Assembly (NCBI RefSeq): GCF_024218795.1
Contig: NZ_CP100400.1
Span: forward strand, 2,294,001 to 2,358,000
Reading direction: 5' to 3'
Source: Halorussus aquaticus
GTDB taxonomy: Archaea > Halobacteriota > Halobacteria > Halobacteriales > Haladaptataceae
DNA: 64,000 bases
Below are positions 8,304-18,166 of the stretch, piece by piece. The position numbers were made by a program, and so were the translations under genes. Position 1 is the stretch's first letter. Every line of letters begins with the position of its first letter. The notes below the pieces were generated by a model that had not been told where the DNA came from, made no database searches, and saw only the letters and a program-made list of their open reading frames with translations.

Positions 8304-10372
8304 CACACCGGCGCAACCGATCGGATGGTGCGAACGATAGCCGACGAAAGTTCCTGAAAGCGAGTGGTGCTGGAGCCGTCGCCCTCTCTCTTGCAGGCTG
8401 TAGCGGTGGCGGTGACCAGACGACCACGACGACTGAAGACACGACTGAGGAGACGACTACGGAGGTCGAGTCGAACACGGTTACTGGGAACGCCGAAAAC
8501 ATCCCAGAAGGTGGAACGCTCACCTACGGGATGTCAGCGAAACCCGACTCGTCGAACGTTCTCGTGGCGAGTTCGGTCTACTCCGGCGTCGCCCTATACC
8601 GCGTCTACCAGTTCGGTACCGAACTGGACCCCGTCACGAACGAGGTCAAACCGTGGGTCTTCAGCGACTGGACCATCGAGGAGGACTCCGACAAGCCCAA
8701 CATCTACTTCAACATGCAGAAGGGGCTGAAGTGGAACGACGGTGAGGACTTCACCAAGGAGGACGTGCTGTTCACGTTCCGCTACTGCATGGAGAACGTG
8801 CCGGGCCAGTACGCCAGCATCATCGAGCCGATGGAGAGCATCAAGGAGTCCTCGAAGAGCGACTGGGACTTCGCGCTCAAGCTCAACAAGCCAATCGGCT
8901 ACTGGGAAAACGACACCCTCGGCGGACTTCCGCTCCTCCCCAAGCACAAGTGGGAAGGGAAGGACTTCAAGAAGTACGACCCGATGAAGGCCAACCCGGA
9001 CCACGGTCCGGTCGGTCTCGGCCCGGGTCGGCTCACGAAGTTCCAGCCCGACACCTCGATGCAACTCGTTCTCGACAACGAGCACTACTACGACACGCTC
9101 AGCCAACTCGACTGGCGGAAGGAACACGACCAAGTCATCGCTGGCGGGCCGTTCCTCGACAAGGTCAACTTCAAGATATACGGCAGTAAGACCGCGATGA
9201 CCCAAGCGTTCCTGCAGGGTGAAATCGACACCCACTACGGGAGCATGAAGACCTCGAAGCTCTCGCAGGTCAAGAACAACGACGGGATGGGTCTCATCAA
9301 CGGTATCGGGAGTGGCTTTTCCTACTTCGGGTTCAACGGTCGCCGCAAACCGCTCGACGACGTCGCGTTCAAGCAGACGATGACGTTCCTGTTCGACGAA
9401 TACTTCTGGATTCAACGGCTGCTCCAGAACAACGCTATCAAAGGCGACTTCGCCCAGACCCCGGGGTATCCCGCACCGCGTCCGGACTACCAGTTCGCCA
9501 GCGAAGACGAGATGCTGACCCATCCCGCCACCAACGCCTTCGACTTCCGGTCGGCACAGGCCGCCGTGCCCGACGTGGAGGCTATCCGCAAGTTCATCAC
9601 CGACGGAAAAGTCATCGACGGCTCCTCGGGAACGTACGCCGGCAAGGACTACCCCGGCAGCCTCTCGGGCGTCAAAGCCAGCCAGTCCGAAGCGAAGTAC
9701 GACTACACGTTCGGGAAGGTCAAATCGTCGGTCCTCAAGAACCACCAGAGCGCGGACAAGGAGATTCGCGTGGACGGGAAGACCATCCCCGAGGTCATGG
9801 ACGGCGACCCGATCACCATCTTCATCGACCCGCCGAAGAAGACGCCGAAGGAAGCGAAGGCCATCCAGCGCTGGACGGACAACCTGAAGACCGTCGGTAT
9901 CCCGGTGAAAACCCAGACGCTGTCGTTCAACACCATGCTGTCGAAGGTGTACCAGCAGGAGGACTTCGACATCTACCCGATGGGCTGGGGCGGCACCGGT
10001 CCGTTCGGCAGTTCCGCCTACGCCTTCTTCCACTCGGACAACGCCGACGACCTCTCGAAGAAGGACCACGAATCGGACAAACTCAACGCCGAATCGACGC
10101 TGTACAACGCGATCGGCTACGGTCTCTCCGGCGGCAGTGCCGACAAACTGCTCTCGGACGCGCGGACCGAACTGAACCCCGACAAGCGAAACAAACTCAG
10201 CGCGAAGGCCCTAGAGCGCATCTACCTCGACATGCCGTACTTCCTCATGGACTACGAGAAGATGAAGTGGCCGGTCAACACTAAGAAGTTCGGTGGATTC
10301 GTCGAGGGACTCGTGGACCCGCCGTACGCGAGTTTCGGCACCGAACTGAACAACATCCACCTGAAGGAATAG
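8300..10372 (+). CDS. dppA: ABC peptide transporter substrate-binding lipoprotein (SBP_bac_5 family)
   Basis: A 690-residue exported solute-binding protein of family 5. The N-terminus has a twin-arginine signal (SRRKFLKASGAG) followed by the lipobox LAGC, then a Gly/Asp/Thr-rich linker. It is therefore exported folded by Tat and lipid-anchored on the outside. The mature part shows the typical WNDGEDFTKEDVLFTFRYCM region. The start at 8300 is preferred over an in-frame ATG at 8279 because it places the TATA box at 27 bp. It is followed by two permeases and two ATPases, so it is the ligand receptor of one complete importer. Oligopeptide versus dipeptide specificity cannot be read from sequence, and some homologues bind sugars or nickel. 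Confidence 0.92.
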   Translation: MPHRRNRSDGANDSRRKFLKASGAGAVALSLAGCSGGGDQTTTTTEDTTEETTTEVESNTVTGNAENIPEGGTLTYGMSAKPDSSNVLVASSVYSGVALYRVYQFGTELDPVTNEVKPWVFSDWTIEEDSDKPNIYFNMQKGLKWNDGEDFTKEDVLFTFRYCMENVPGQYASIIEPMESIKESSKSDWDFALKLNKPIGYWENDTLGGLPLLPKHKWEGKDFKKYDPMKANPDHGPVGLGPGRLTKFQPDTSMQLVLDNEHYYDTLSQLDWRKEHDQVIAGGPFLDKVNFKIYGSKTAMTQAFLQGEIDTHYGSMKTSKLSQVKNNDGMGLINGIGSGFSYFGFNGRRKPLDDVAFKQTMTFLFDEYFWIQRLLQNNAIKGDFAQTPGYPAPRPDYQFASEDEMLTHPATNAFDFRSAQAAVPDVEAIRKFITDGKVIDGSSGTYAGKDYPGSLSGVKASQSEAKYDYTFGKVKSSVLKNHQSADKEIRVDGKTIPEVMDGDPITIFIDPPKKTPKEAKAIQRWTDNLKTVGIPVKTQTLSFNTMLSKVYQQEDFDIYPMGWGGTGPFGSSAYAFFHSDNADDLSKKDHESDKLNAESTLYNAIGYGLSGGSADKLLSDARTELNPDKRNKLSAKALERIYLDMPYFLMDYEKMKWPVNTKKFGGFVEGLVDPPYASFGTELNNIHLKE

Positions 10373-10554
10373 CGACCTCCCCTCTCCCTCTCTCGCGTCG
10401 TTTTCGTACGGGATTCACGCCTAGTACATCCTCGGTTGGAGAGGGTCCGTGACGTGCTAAATCATCACATTCATAACGAACCTGCTCCATGAACAGCACG
10501 TATTTGCCGGAGTCACGATCGAAAGAAGAAACCACAACGTAACCGAAGTAAACA

Positions 10555-11544
10555 ATGACACGAATTAGTGCAAGATACCTGGGCAAGCGGTTGGTCGTGT
10601 CCTATCTGACCTTGCTTGTCATCATGTCGCTCCTCTTCGTCCTCATAAGGAGTATGCCGGGTTCGTTCATCGGTTCGATGATCACCCCGGAACTCGACCA
10701 GGACGACATCATGAGGCTGAGAGAGACCTGGGGCCTAAACGAACCGCTTTGGAGACAGTACGTCGATTTCATGATTAACTACCAGACCGGCCAGTTCGGT
10801 CGGTCGCCGACGTACAAAGAGCCGGTCTGGGACGTCATCATCCGACGGCTTCCGCGCACGATGATACTGTTCGGCGGCGCGTTCATCGCCCAGTTCATCG
10901 TCGGTCCGCTCGTCGGGATGTACCTCGGTTGGTGGCGTGGCACGCGGAAGGACAAGAGCATCTTCACGACGAGCCTCGCCATCTACTCGATGCCAGCGTT
11001 CTGGATTTCGTGGTTGTTCATCTGGCTGTTCAACTACGAACTCGGCTGGTTCCCGAGCACGTACATGTTCACCAAGTTCGCCAACTTCGAGTGGACGACG
11101 ATGTCGATAATCGTGGACGTACTCAAACACATCACCCTCCCGCTCTTCAGCATCGCGGTCGTCTCGTGGGTCGGTGCCATGTTGGTCATGCGACCCGCGA
11201 TGAACAACGTGACCAGCGAGGATTACGTGTTCCTCGCGCAGGCGAAGGGTCTCAGCGAACGGACGGTCATGATAAAGCACGCCGCGCGAAACGCGCTGAT
11301 TCCGGTGGCGACGCAGGCCATCGTCGGAGTCGCGTTCCTGCTCGACGGCAGCGTCATCATCGAGAACGTGTTCAGTTGGCCGGGTCTCGGACAGGTCATC
11401 GTCTCGTCGGTGCTGAGTCGAGACTACCCCGTCTCGCAGGCGGCGTTCTTCATGCTCGCCGTCCTCATCATCCTCTTGCGACTCCTGACGGACATCGCGT
11501 ACACGTATCTCGACCCGCGCATCAAGTTCGGAGGTGATTCCTGA
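10555..11544 (+). CDS. dppB: ABC peptide transporter permease, DppB/OppB type
   Basis: A 329-residue permease with an N-terminal span, a long extracytoplasmic loop and five further spans. The cytoplasmic EAA-like loop reads AQAKGLSERTVMIKHAARNAL, shown here without its flanks; it contacts the ATPase. The length and the C-terminal ending YTYLDPRIKFGG are typical of DppB. It starts 182 bp after the binding-protein gene, so that gap may contain a terminator or attenuator that keeps the receptor more abundant. Its stop overlaps the start of the next permease by one base (TGATG). Confidence 0.92.
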   Translation: MTRISARYLGKRLVVSYLTLLVIMSLLFVLIRSMPGSFIGSMITPELDQDDIMRLRETWGLNEPLWRQYVDFMINYQTGQFGRSPTYKEPVWDVIIRRLPRTMILFGGAFIAQFIVGPLVGMYLGWWRGTRKDKSIFTTSLAIYSMPAFWISWLFIWLFNYELGWFPSTYMFTKFANFEWTTMSIIVDVLKHITLPLFSIAVVSWVGAMLVMRPAMNNVTSEDYVFLAQAKGLSERTVMIKHAARNALIPVATQAIVGVAFLLDGSVIIENVFSWPGLGQVIVSSVLSRDYPVSQAAFFMLAVLIILLRLLTDIAYTYLDPRIKFGGDS

Positions 11545-12503
11545 TGGCCGCCGAAACCGAGAGCAGTTCGCAGTTCGACTCGCTGAAGGAGCGCTGGCGA
11601 CCCCGAATCGAACGGTTCCGCCGAGGGTGGGACCGGTTCACCGAGGAGAAGATGGGCGTCCTCGGTATCGTCATCATGGTCGTGTTCGTCGCGTGGGCGC
11701 TGTTCCCGGACTTCTTCGCGCCCCACTCGTTAGAGTGGCGAGCGTATCTGGGAACCGAACCCGGACGGCTGACGGCCGAACAGGCCGAGTCGCTTCCCCA
11801 CGGGCCTGCGTTCGGCGACCCGTTCTTCGCCCCGCTCGGGACGAACTACCTCGGGGAAGGTATCCTGACGCTGATCATCCACGCCGCCGACGACGCACTG
11901 TACATCGGCTTCGCCGCGGGCCTCCTGTCGAGTCTCGTCGGCGTTCCGCTCGGACTCCTCAGCGGATTCTACGGGAACACGTGGATAGACGAGATGATTC
12001 AACGCATCGTCGACGTGATGTACGGCCTGCCGTTCCTGCCGTTCCTCATCGTCCTCGTGGCGATTCGGGGTATCACGACGACGAACATCATCCTCGGCAT
12101 CGCGGTCACCTCGTGGCTCAACAACTGCATCATCATCCGCGGGGAGACGCTCTCGCTGAAGGAGCGCTCGTACGTCGAGTCCGCGAAGGTCGCGGGCGCG
12201 AGCGACACGCGAATCGTGTTCCGACACATCATGCCCAACGTCCTGCCGCTGGCGTTCGTCTTCCTCGCGCAGGACGCCGCCATCGCCATCCTCTCGCAGG
12301 CGTCGCTGGCGTACCTCGGACTGGCGGACTTCACCGCCAACTCGTGGGGCCTGATGCTCCAGAACATCAAGTCGAACGGATACGTCTTCGATGCGTGGTG
12401 GTGGCTCGTTCCGCCGGGAGCCTGCATCATGCTCGTCGCGGCCGCGTTCTACTTCGTCGGCTTCTCGATGGAGGACGTGACCAACCCGCAGGAGGACAGC
12501 TAA
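11544..12503 (+). CDS. dppC: ABC peptide transporter permease, DppC/OppC type
   Basis: A 319-residue second permease. A first span near residues 37-55 is followed by a long extracytoplasmic loop and then five spans. The EAA loop lies around SYVESAKVAGASDTRIVFRH and is followed by IMPNVLPL. The C-terminus, ending in FSMEDVTNP, is typical of DppC. It overlaps the upstream permease stop by one base and is separated by one base from the downstream ATPase, indicating one translationally coupled operon. It pairs with DppB to form the membrane channel. Confidence 0.92.
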   Translation: MAAETESSSQFDSLKERWRPRIERFRRGWDRFTEEKMGVLGIVIMVVFVAWALFPDFFAPHSLEWRAYLGTEPGRLTAEQAESLPHGPAFGDPFFAPLGTNYLGEGILTLIIHAADDALYIGFAAGLLSSLVGVPLGLLSGFYGNTWIDEMIQRIVDVMYGLPFLPFLIVLVAIRGITTTNIILGIAVTSWLNNCIIIRGETLSLKERSYVESAKVAGASDTRIVFRHIMPNVLPLAFVFLAQDAAIAILSQASLAYLGLADFTANSWGLMLQNIKSNGYVFDAWWWLVPPGACIMLVAAAFYFVGFSMEDVTNPQEDS

Positions 12504-12504
12504 G

Positions 12505-13650
12505 ATGTCACTACTCGAAGTCAACGACCTCTCGGTGCGGTACGACGCCGGAGAATCGCAGGTCCACGCCGTGGACGGCGTGAACTTCAGCGTCGAACAC
12601 GGTGAAACGTTCGGTCTCGTCGGCGAATCGGGATGCGGAAAGACGACGCTCGGCAAATCGCTCGTCCACCTCCTCGACGCGAACGGGTACGTGGAGCGAG
12701 GCGAAGTGTGGTTCGACGGGACGCTCCCGAGGTGGGAGGACCAGAACGGCGAACCGCGTCGTGAGATAATCGAGGACGACCAGTATCCCGTCCGCGAAGA
12801 CGGGAAGACCGACCTCACCGAACTCGACGACCAAGACATCCGCGACGTGCGGTGGCGCGACATCGCGCTCATCCCCCAGAGCGCGATGAACGCGCTGAAC
12901 CCCGTCTACAAGGTGGGCGACCAGATAATCGAGGCCATCCTCCGCCACGAACCGAACACGACGAAGGCGGAGGCCGACGAGCGCGCACGCGACCTGCTGG
13001 AGCGGGTCGGTATCGAACCCAATCGGGCGGACGACTACGCCCACGAGTATTCGGGCGGGATGAAGCAGCGCGCGGTCATCGCCATGGCGATGGCGTGCAA
13101 CCCCGACATGCTCATCGCCGACGAACCGACCACCGCGCTCGACGTCATCATTCAGGACCGCATCCTCGAGGAGATAGAGGAGCTACAGGACGAGTTCGAC
13201 GTGTCCATTCTCGTCATCAGTCACGACATCAGCGTGATGGCCGAAATCTGCGACAAACTCGGCGTGATGTACGGCGGCAAGATGATGGAGAGCGGACCGA
13301 AGGAGGACGTGCTGGAGTCGTCCGCGAACCCGTACACGCTCGGACTGAAGAACTCGTTCCCGACGGTCAAACAGGAACAACAGCAGTTGGTCTCGATTCC
13401 GGGGTCGCCGCCGACCCTGCTCGACCCCAGTGAGGGCTGTCGGTTCGCGGACCGATGTCCGTTCGTCGTGGACGAGTGTCACACGTCGCATCCGCCGATG
13501 TACGACGTGGAGGCCGCCGAGACGGGGACGCGGACCGAAGCGAACGACCGCCACGCCCACCGTTCGGCGTGCTACCGAGTGGACGACCTCGAACAGATGC
13601 GCGAAGACGCAGCCAAGGAGAAAACATGGACCGAAACGCAGACCCACTGA
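12505..13650 (+). CDS. dppD: ABC peptide transporter ATPase, DppD/OppD type
   Basis: A 381-residue ATP-binding subunit. Walker A is GESGCGKTT at residues 40-48, the signature is EYSGGMKQR, Walker B is MLIADEPTTALD, and the switch histidine lies in VISHDISV. A charged insertion of about 50 residues sits between Walker A and the Q-loop (IALIPQSAMN). The C-terminal oligopeptide-transporter domain carries conserved cysteines (CRFADRCPF, DEC, SACY), which in relatives bind a metal cluster. It overlaps the next ATPase gene by 25 bp. Confidence 0.92.
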   Translation: MSLLEVNDLSVRYDAGESQVHAVDGVNFSVEHGETFGLVGESGCGKTTLGKSLVHLLDANGYVERGEVWFDGTLPRWEDQNGEPRREIIEDDQYPVREDGKTDLTELDDQDIRDVRWRDIALIPQSAMNALNPVYKVGDQIIEAILRHEPNTTKAEADERARDLLERVGIEPNRADDYAHEYSGGMKQRAVIAMAMACNPDMLIADEPTTALDVIIQDRILEEIEELQDEFDVSILVISHDISVMAEICDKLGVMYGGKMMESGPKEDVLESSANPYTLGLKNSFPTVKQEQQQLVSIPGSPPTLLDPSEGCRFADRCPFVVDECHTSHPPMYDVEAAETGTRTEANDRHAHRSACYRVDDLEQMREDAAKEKTWTETQTH

Positions 13651-14993
13651 TAGAAGTCGAGAACGTCTCGAAGTGGTTCGACATGTCTCAGGGGGTCGTG
13701 GACCGCCTGATGGGCAAGGATCCCAACCCCGTGAAGGCAGTGGACGACGTGTCGTTCACTATCAACGAAGGCGACATCATGGGCATCGCGGGCGAGTCCG
13801 GGTGCGGGAAGACCACGCTCGGCAAGTTGCTCGTGCAACTCCACGAACCCACCTCGGGAAGCATCCGGTTCGACGGCAACGACATCACCGACATGTCCAA
13901 CGAGGAGGAGCAGGAGTTCCGCAAGCGGGTCCAGATGATATTTCAGGACCCCTTCGAGAGCCTCAATCCCCGGATGACGGTGTTCCAGTCGGTCGTGGAA
14001 CCGCTCCGCATCAACGACATGTACGGCGGGTACAACGAGCGCCGCGAGCGCGTCATCGAGGTACTGAACGAAGTGGGTCTGTCGCCCGCCGAGGCGTACC
14101 TCAACGAGTTCCCGAAGGAACTCTCCGGAGGCGAACTCCAGCGAGTCGCCATCGCGCGGGCGCTGGTGGTCAATCCGGACTTCGTCGTCTGTGACGAACC
14201 CGTCTCGATGCTCGACGTGTCCATCCGGGCGGGCGTCCTGAACCTGATGAAGGAGTTGCAGGACGAGTACGGCCTGACGTACGTCTTCATCAGCCACGAC
14301 CTCTCGCTCATCCGGTACATGTGCGACCGGACAGCCATCATGTATCTGGGCGACCTCATAGAGCAGGGACCGACCGACGACGTGGTGATGGACCCGAAAC
14401 ACCCCTACACCGAGGCGCTGTTCGACGCGGTCCCCGAGGTGGACCCCGAGTCCAAGCGCCACCGCGCGAACGTCACGGGCGAGGTGCCGAACCCGCGGAA
14501 CCCGCCGTCTGGATGTCGGTTCCACCCTCGCTGTTCGAAGATAATCCCGCCCGAGAACTGGACCGGCGACCAACCCGCCTTCCGCCGCGTGTTCAAGTTC
14601 AAACGAGAGGTGGTCACCGAGCAACTCGACCCGGAAGACCTCGGAATCGGTCCGGGGACGCCACCGGACCGGGCCGCCGACGAGTTGCTCGAACACGGAC
14701 TCGCGCTCGAACTCCCCGAGGAACACAAATCCGAGGGCGAGACGGGAACCACCATCGAGTGGCGGCAGCTCGACATCCCGCAGGACGCCGAGCAGACCTT
14801 GCGGGAGACCGCCAGACGAGTCGTGGAGGGCGACTACGACGCGGCCCGGGAGCTACTCGACGGCGAGTTCCAGACGATCTGTGCGCAGGAACACCCCGAC
14901 CTCCGGACGGCAGGCGACCAGATAACCGCGTGTCACCTCTACGAGGGTGACCACCAGAAGACGCGGAGGGCGCGGTCGAACGCCGACGACTGA
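13626..14993 (+). CDS. dppF: ABC peptide transporter ATPase, DppF/OppF type
   Basis: A 455-residue second ATPase of the importer. The ATG at 13626 starts inside the end of dppD. Walker A is GESGCGKTT, the signature ELSGGELQR, Walker B FVVCDEPVSMLD, and the switch FISHDLSLI. The C-terminal domain has two conserved cysteines (SGCRFHPRC). The protein then continues about 100 residues beyond the usual bacterial length as an acidic tail ending in ARSNADD; this longer tail is common in haloarchaeal members. It forms a heterodimer with DppD. Confidence 0.9.
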   Translation: MDRNADPLIEVENVSKWFDMSQGVVDRLMGKDPNPVKAVDDVSFTINEGDIMGIAGESGCGKTTLGKLLVQLHEPTSGSIRFDGNDITDMSNEEEQEFRKRVQMIFQDPFESLNPRMTVFQSVVEPLRINDMYGGYNERRERVIEVLNEVGLSPAEAYLNEFPKELSGGELQRVAIARALVVNPDFVVCDEPVSMLDVSIRAGVLNLMKELQDEYGLTYVFISHDLSLIRYMCDRTAIMYLGDLIEQGPTDDVVMDPKHPYTEALFDAVPEVDPESKRHRANVTGEVPNPRNPPSGCRFHPRCSKIIPPENWTGDQPAFRRVFKFKREVVTEQLDPEDLGIGPGTPPDRAADELLEHGLALELPEEHKSEGETGTTIEWRQLDIPQDAEQTLRETARRVVEGDYDAARELLDGEFQTICAQEHPDLRTAGDQITACHLYEGDHQKTRRARSNADD

Positions 14994-15082
14994 CGCGCAC
15001 TCGCCGCTCTCTCGTTCTGACGACCGGATCGAAACCATCGGACAACGTTTATGTTGTTACGGCAACCCGTCTTTGACAGTGT

Positions 15083-15565
15083 ATGACAGGCCGTATTCCC
15101 TTCGGTGGGCAGAGACCGACCGCAGTGGGATCGTTTCTGCTGGTGGCACTCGTCGCGACGATGCTGTTCGTACCGACGTTCTCCGCACACGTCGCAGTGA
15201 TGAACAAGGTCAGCATCGACGCGACGGCGACCGAGGTCGCCACCTCGGACGACGGGAGCCAACTCGTCGTCGAGATTCGAGTCCGCAACCCGACCCGAAG
15301 TGCGTTCACCGCATCGTACGGTCGATTGTACGGGAAGGTCGGTAACCGGACGCTGACGACACCCGGCGTCGAACTCGACGGAGGGGCTATCGGCGCGGGC
15401 GAAACCGGGACCGTTACCGCGCGCATCGAGATCGCGGACGGCTCTCGCGAGGAAGCCGCGGCCGCCGTCGAGTCCGAACGACTCCGCGTGGTCGGCCAAC
15501 TCGAAGGGACCATTCAGGACGTGAACGTCAGAATCGACGTGACGGAGGGCGAAGTCGATGGCTGA
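15083..15565 (+). CDS. Membrane-anchored exported protein of unknown function
   Basis: A 160-residue protein with one N-terminal hydrophobic span (about residues 15-35) and an extracytoplasmic beta-rich remainder. The layout resembles the small LEA14-like/immunoglobulin-like domains of haloarchaeal surface proteins, but I cannot assign a family. A TATA-like TTTATG lies at 15048-15053. It overlaps the next gene by 8 bp, so the two are probably made together. Confidence 0.65.
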   Translation: MTGRIPFGGQRPTAVGSFLLVALVATMLFVPTFSAHVAVMNKVSIDATATEVATSDDGSQLVVEIRVRNPTRSAFTASYGRLYGKVGNRTLTTPGVELDGGAIGAGETGTVTARIEIADGSREEAAAAVESERLRVVGQLEGTIQDVNVRIDVTEGEVDG

Positions 15566-16004
15566 GCGCACGCGTACGATGTCCGGGGTCGAACTCGACG
15601 GCGTCCGGACGAACCTCCGCCTCCTCGCGCTCACCCTGTTCACCGGGTCGGTGGCCGGGATGGGGGCGTTCATGTCGGTCAAGCACACGCTCATGCCGCT
15701 GGGAGTCTCCCAGACGTGGGCGTACGTCGTCATGGCGCTCGGCGGCGCGTACAACCATCTCCTCGCGAGAGACCTCACCGAGAGCATCACGCTGGCGTTG
15801 GGGTCGTTCCTCGTCGGACTCGCCTTCCACGTCGCGGTGTGGATCGCGCCGCTCTGGCTGCTGCCGTATCCCCCGCTCGCGCGGGACGTGCTCCTCCCGA
15901 AGATGCTCGGTCAGGCGATTGCCGGTGCAATCTTCACGTACTTGATGACGTTCTTCGGGGCGTACTTCGCGACGGTGCTCGTCGGCGGCTATCTCGAAGG
16001 CTAA
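15558..16004 (+). CDS. Four-span membrane protein
   Basis: A 148-residue hydrophobic protein with about four membrane spans (residues about 20-40, 54-68, 77-98 and 115-142). Its start overlaps the stop of the preceding exported protein by 8 bp. No enzymatic motif or recognised family is visible. A joint function with its upstream partner is suggested only by the overlap. Confidence 0.7.
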   Translation: MAERTRTMSGVELDGVRTNLRLLALTLFTGSVAGMGAFMSVKHTLMPLGVSQTWAYVVMALGGAYNHLLARDLTESITLALGSFLVGLAFHVAVWIAPLWLLPYPPLARDVLLPKMLGQAIAGAIFTYLMTFFGAYFATVLVGGYLEG

Positions 16005-16042
16005 CCGAGGCGTTTTTGAGCCACCGCGCGCAACGTGAACTC

Positions 16043-16303
16043 GTGTCGAAGGACACCCCGAATCCCGAGAAGTCGGTGCGCGAACGAGGGACGTTCGCGA
16101 GCCACAACGACGACCCCACGCTCGCCAGTTACCTCTCGTCGCTGTTTCTGGTGCTGTCGGTCCCGGGGTTCATCGCCGCGGCCTACGCCGGACACTGGGC
16201 CGGACTCTACGGGTACGGTTCCATCGTCCCCGCGTTCGCGGGACTTCTCGTCGCCTCGCTCGCGGTCGCGTTCTCCCTGATGCACTGGCTGACGGGCCGA
16301 TAA
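16043..16303 (+). CDS. Small two-span membrane protein
   Basis: An 86-residue protein from a GTG at 16043. A polar N-terminus (SKDTPNPEKSVRERGTF) is followed by two spans at about residues 32-50 and 58-80. The composition fits a haloarchaeal membrane protein, but the start is uncertain because the frame is open further upstream. Function unknown. Confidence 0.55.
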   Translation: MSKDTPNPEKSVRERGTFASHNDDPTLASYLSSLFLVLSVPGFIAAAYAGHWAGLYGYGSIVPAFAGLLVASLAVAFSLMHWLTGR

Positions 16304-16332
16304 TCGACGACCAAAGACGCTGGCTGACGGTC

Positions 16333-16545
16333 TCAGTACGTATTGGTCCGCAGGGTCATGTAGAACACCACGACCATCGCGGCCACGAGGAGGGAGAACT
16401 CGGTCCGCGTGGGGGACCCCGACGTTCCGTCGAAGAAGAAGGCCAGACTGGCGAGTCCGAGTCCGACCGCCAGCGTGAAGAGGAGGAGAGTTTTGGTTCC
16501 CTCGTCGGTCAACCAGACGAGTATCGTCTCCTTCGGGTCGTTCAT
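16333..16545 (-). CDS. Small two-span membrane protein
   Basis: A 70-residue protein with two hydrophobic segments (about 18-38 and 48-65). It lies 9 bp after the end of the 178-residue gene on the same strand and probably belongs to the same minus-strand transcript (17344 down to 16333). Function unknown. Confidence 0.6.
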   Translation of the reverse strand: MNDPKETILVWLTDEGTKTLLLFTLAVGLGLASLAFFFDGTSGSPTRTEFSLLVAAMVVVFYMTLRTNTY

Positions 16546-16554
16546 GTCGGCGAC

Positions 16555-17091
16555 TCAGTACCAGATGTCCTTGTAGTCGCAGTTGACGGGTTCGTTCGTG
16601 ACGTTCTGAGCGAGCGCCATCGACGTGAGCGCGACGGTCGAGTCGGCGGTGAACGTCTCTTCTTCCTCGTCGCGCCACTCGCAGACGCCGACGCCGACTT
16701 CGAGTTCCCAGTCTCGAATCGTCAGGAGCCACTCGTCGGGGAGTTCCTCCGCGTCGTCTCGGACTTCCACGCGGAAGAGGTACTTGTACGTCGTCTCGTA
16801 GCGGTCGCTGATGTCCTCGCCAGCCATGTACTCGGGGAACGGCGGCGTGCCGAACAACTGGACCAGTCGATAGAGCGCCGTGCCGACGTCGCCCTCGGCG
16901 ACCTCGCCGGGTTCGTCGGTCAGCGGTGCCCGAACGTCGAGGTCGTCGCGGTCGTTTATCACGTCTTCGACGAGGACGTGGCCGTCCTCGCGGCGGCGAC
17001 GAATCTCGTCCTGCGGAATCGGTTCGAGCACCAGATTCTGTAACTGTTCGAGGTCGGGCGTGTCGGGGTGAGTGCGAACGTCTACCGGCAT
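16555..17091 (-). CDS. Soluble protein of unknown function
   Basis: A 178-residue acidic, soluble protein without a signal or membrane segment. It has no motif I recognise. It begins one base after the stop of an 83-residue membrane protein and precedes a 70-residue membrane protein on the same strand, so it may be the cytoplasmic partner of these two. Confidence 0.65.
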   Translation of the reverse strand: MPVDVRTHPDTPDLEQLQNLVLEPIPQDEIRRRREDGHVLVEDVINDRDDLDVRAPLTDEPGEVAEGDVGTALYRLVQLFGTPPFPEYMAGEDISDRYETTYKYLFRVEVRDDAEELPDEWLLTIRDWELEVGVGVCEWRDEEEETFTADSTVALTSMALAQNVTNEPVNCDYKDIWY

Positions 17092-17092
17092 A

Positions 17093-17344
17093 TCAGTAGG
17101 CGAAGTAGTTGAAGCCGCGCCATCCGAGATAGCCCGTCACGAGCGTGCCGATACCGATGGCAGTCACACTGATAGCCTCGACGGTGCTGACGGCCCCCTG
17201 CTGGATCGGGTCGAGACCGAGGTACAGCGTGAGGCCCACCATGGTGAGGATGTATCCGACGACGATGCCGAGTAGCATGATAACTAACGACGCAAAACCC
17301 GCCGGACCACGGAGGGGTTTCGGTACTTGTTCGCGTATCGCCAT
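17093..17344 (-). CDS. Small membrane protein
   Basis: An 83-residue protein with two to three spans (about 15-42 and 52-75), first gene of the minus-strand trio ending at 16333. It starts at an ATG, with AT-rich sequence (AACCTTGGCGAA on the coding strand) upstream. Function unknown. Confidence 0.6.
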   Translation of the reverse strand: MAIREQVPKPLRGPAGFASLVIMLLGIVVGYILTMVGLTLYLGLDPIQQGAVSTVEAISVTAIGIGTLVTGYLGWRGFNYFAY

Positions 17345-17437
17345 GGTTTGTGGTACTATTCGCCAAGGTTAAAAGTTCCGCACTTCCAACGTGACACGGT
17401 CCGCCGACTGCTGCTGGCTACCCGCGACCCGGCCGAC

Positions 17438-17818
17438 TCAGTCGCGGACGTCGTCTGAGGGTTCGTCGCTCCTCCGCGCGGAGTCGTCCGCCTGGACGTG
17501 TTCGAGTCCGTCACCGCCTAGGGGCGACATCTCCGGGTCGAACTCCCCTGTCTGGTCCGGGTCGGGCGATTCGTCGGTCGTCCCGCCGGACCCGTCGGGT
17601 TCGTCGGACGGCATGGCGACGTACTCCTCGGTCGGGGTCCGGAAGCGGTAGCCGAGGACGATGAAGAGTCCGCCGAGGACGACCCGCAGGACGACCCACG
17701 GCGAGGTGACGGCGTACTCTCCGGTCACCACCCCACCGTGGAGGGCCTCTCCCACGAGGAGCGCCCCGACCACGAGCAGGAACGTACTCAGCATCGCCAA
17801 GAACCGTACTGAAAGCAC
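17438..17818 (-). CDS. Membrane protein with acidic tail
   Basis: A 126-residue protein with two spans (about 5-25 and 40-60) and a C-terminal cytoplasmic tail of about 65 residues rich in Asp, Glu, Pro and Ser. No family recognised. It is transcribed away from the pilus operon and separated from it by a long AT-rich region. Confidence 0.6.
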   Translation of the reverse strand: MLSVRFLAMLSTFLLVVGALLVGEALHGGVVTGEYAVTSPWVVLRVVLGGLFIVLGYRFRTPTEEYVAMPSDEPDGSGGTTDESPDPDQTGEFDPEMSPLGGDGLEHVQADDSARRSDEPSDDVRD

Positions 17819-18166
17819 GCACGGTGGTTGCTAGTGGCACGATTTACGCCTTCCGGTTTCACGTCGATCCGATGATACGCCGAACCGCGGACGAAACTCC
17901 GGGCGAACTCGTCGACACGGTTCGACGTCCCGGCGTAGAAACAGTTTTTCTTCTGACTAAATCGCATATTTGTCAAAATTCTTTCACTTTATCGCGCCGT
18001 TATAGTGTCACCTGATTCAGCACGTACTCCACCGCAGGATGTCAATTCGCCGTCCAGTCGGCCACAATTTTCATTATGCCTCCATTGACCATGTAAAGTA
18101 AAGTATGAGGACGTATCTCTTCTCTGTTACGAGGTTTTTTGCGTCATTAGGCGAGGGGAATAGCCA
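17819..18166. other. AT-rich divergent regulatory region before the pilus operon
   Basis: About 350 bases without a credible gene, clearly richer in A and T than the surroundings, especially 17940-18000 and 18065-18165. It separates the minus-strand membrane gene from the plus-strand pilus operon and should contain both promoters. A candidate TATA-like stretch, TAAAGTAAAGTA, is at about 18093-18104, which would leave a leader of some 40 nt before the ATG at 18167. Confidence 0.45.
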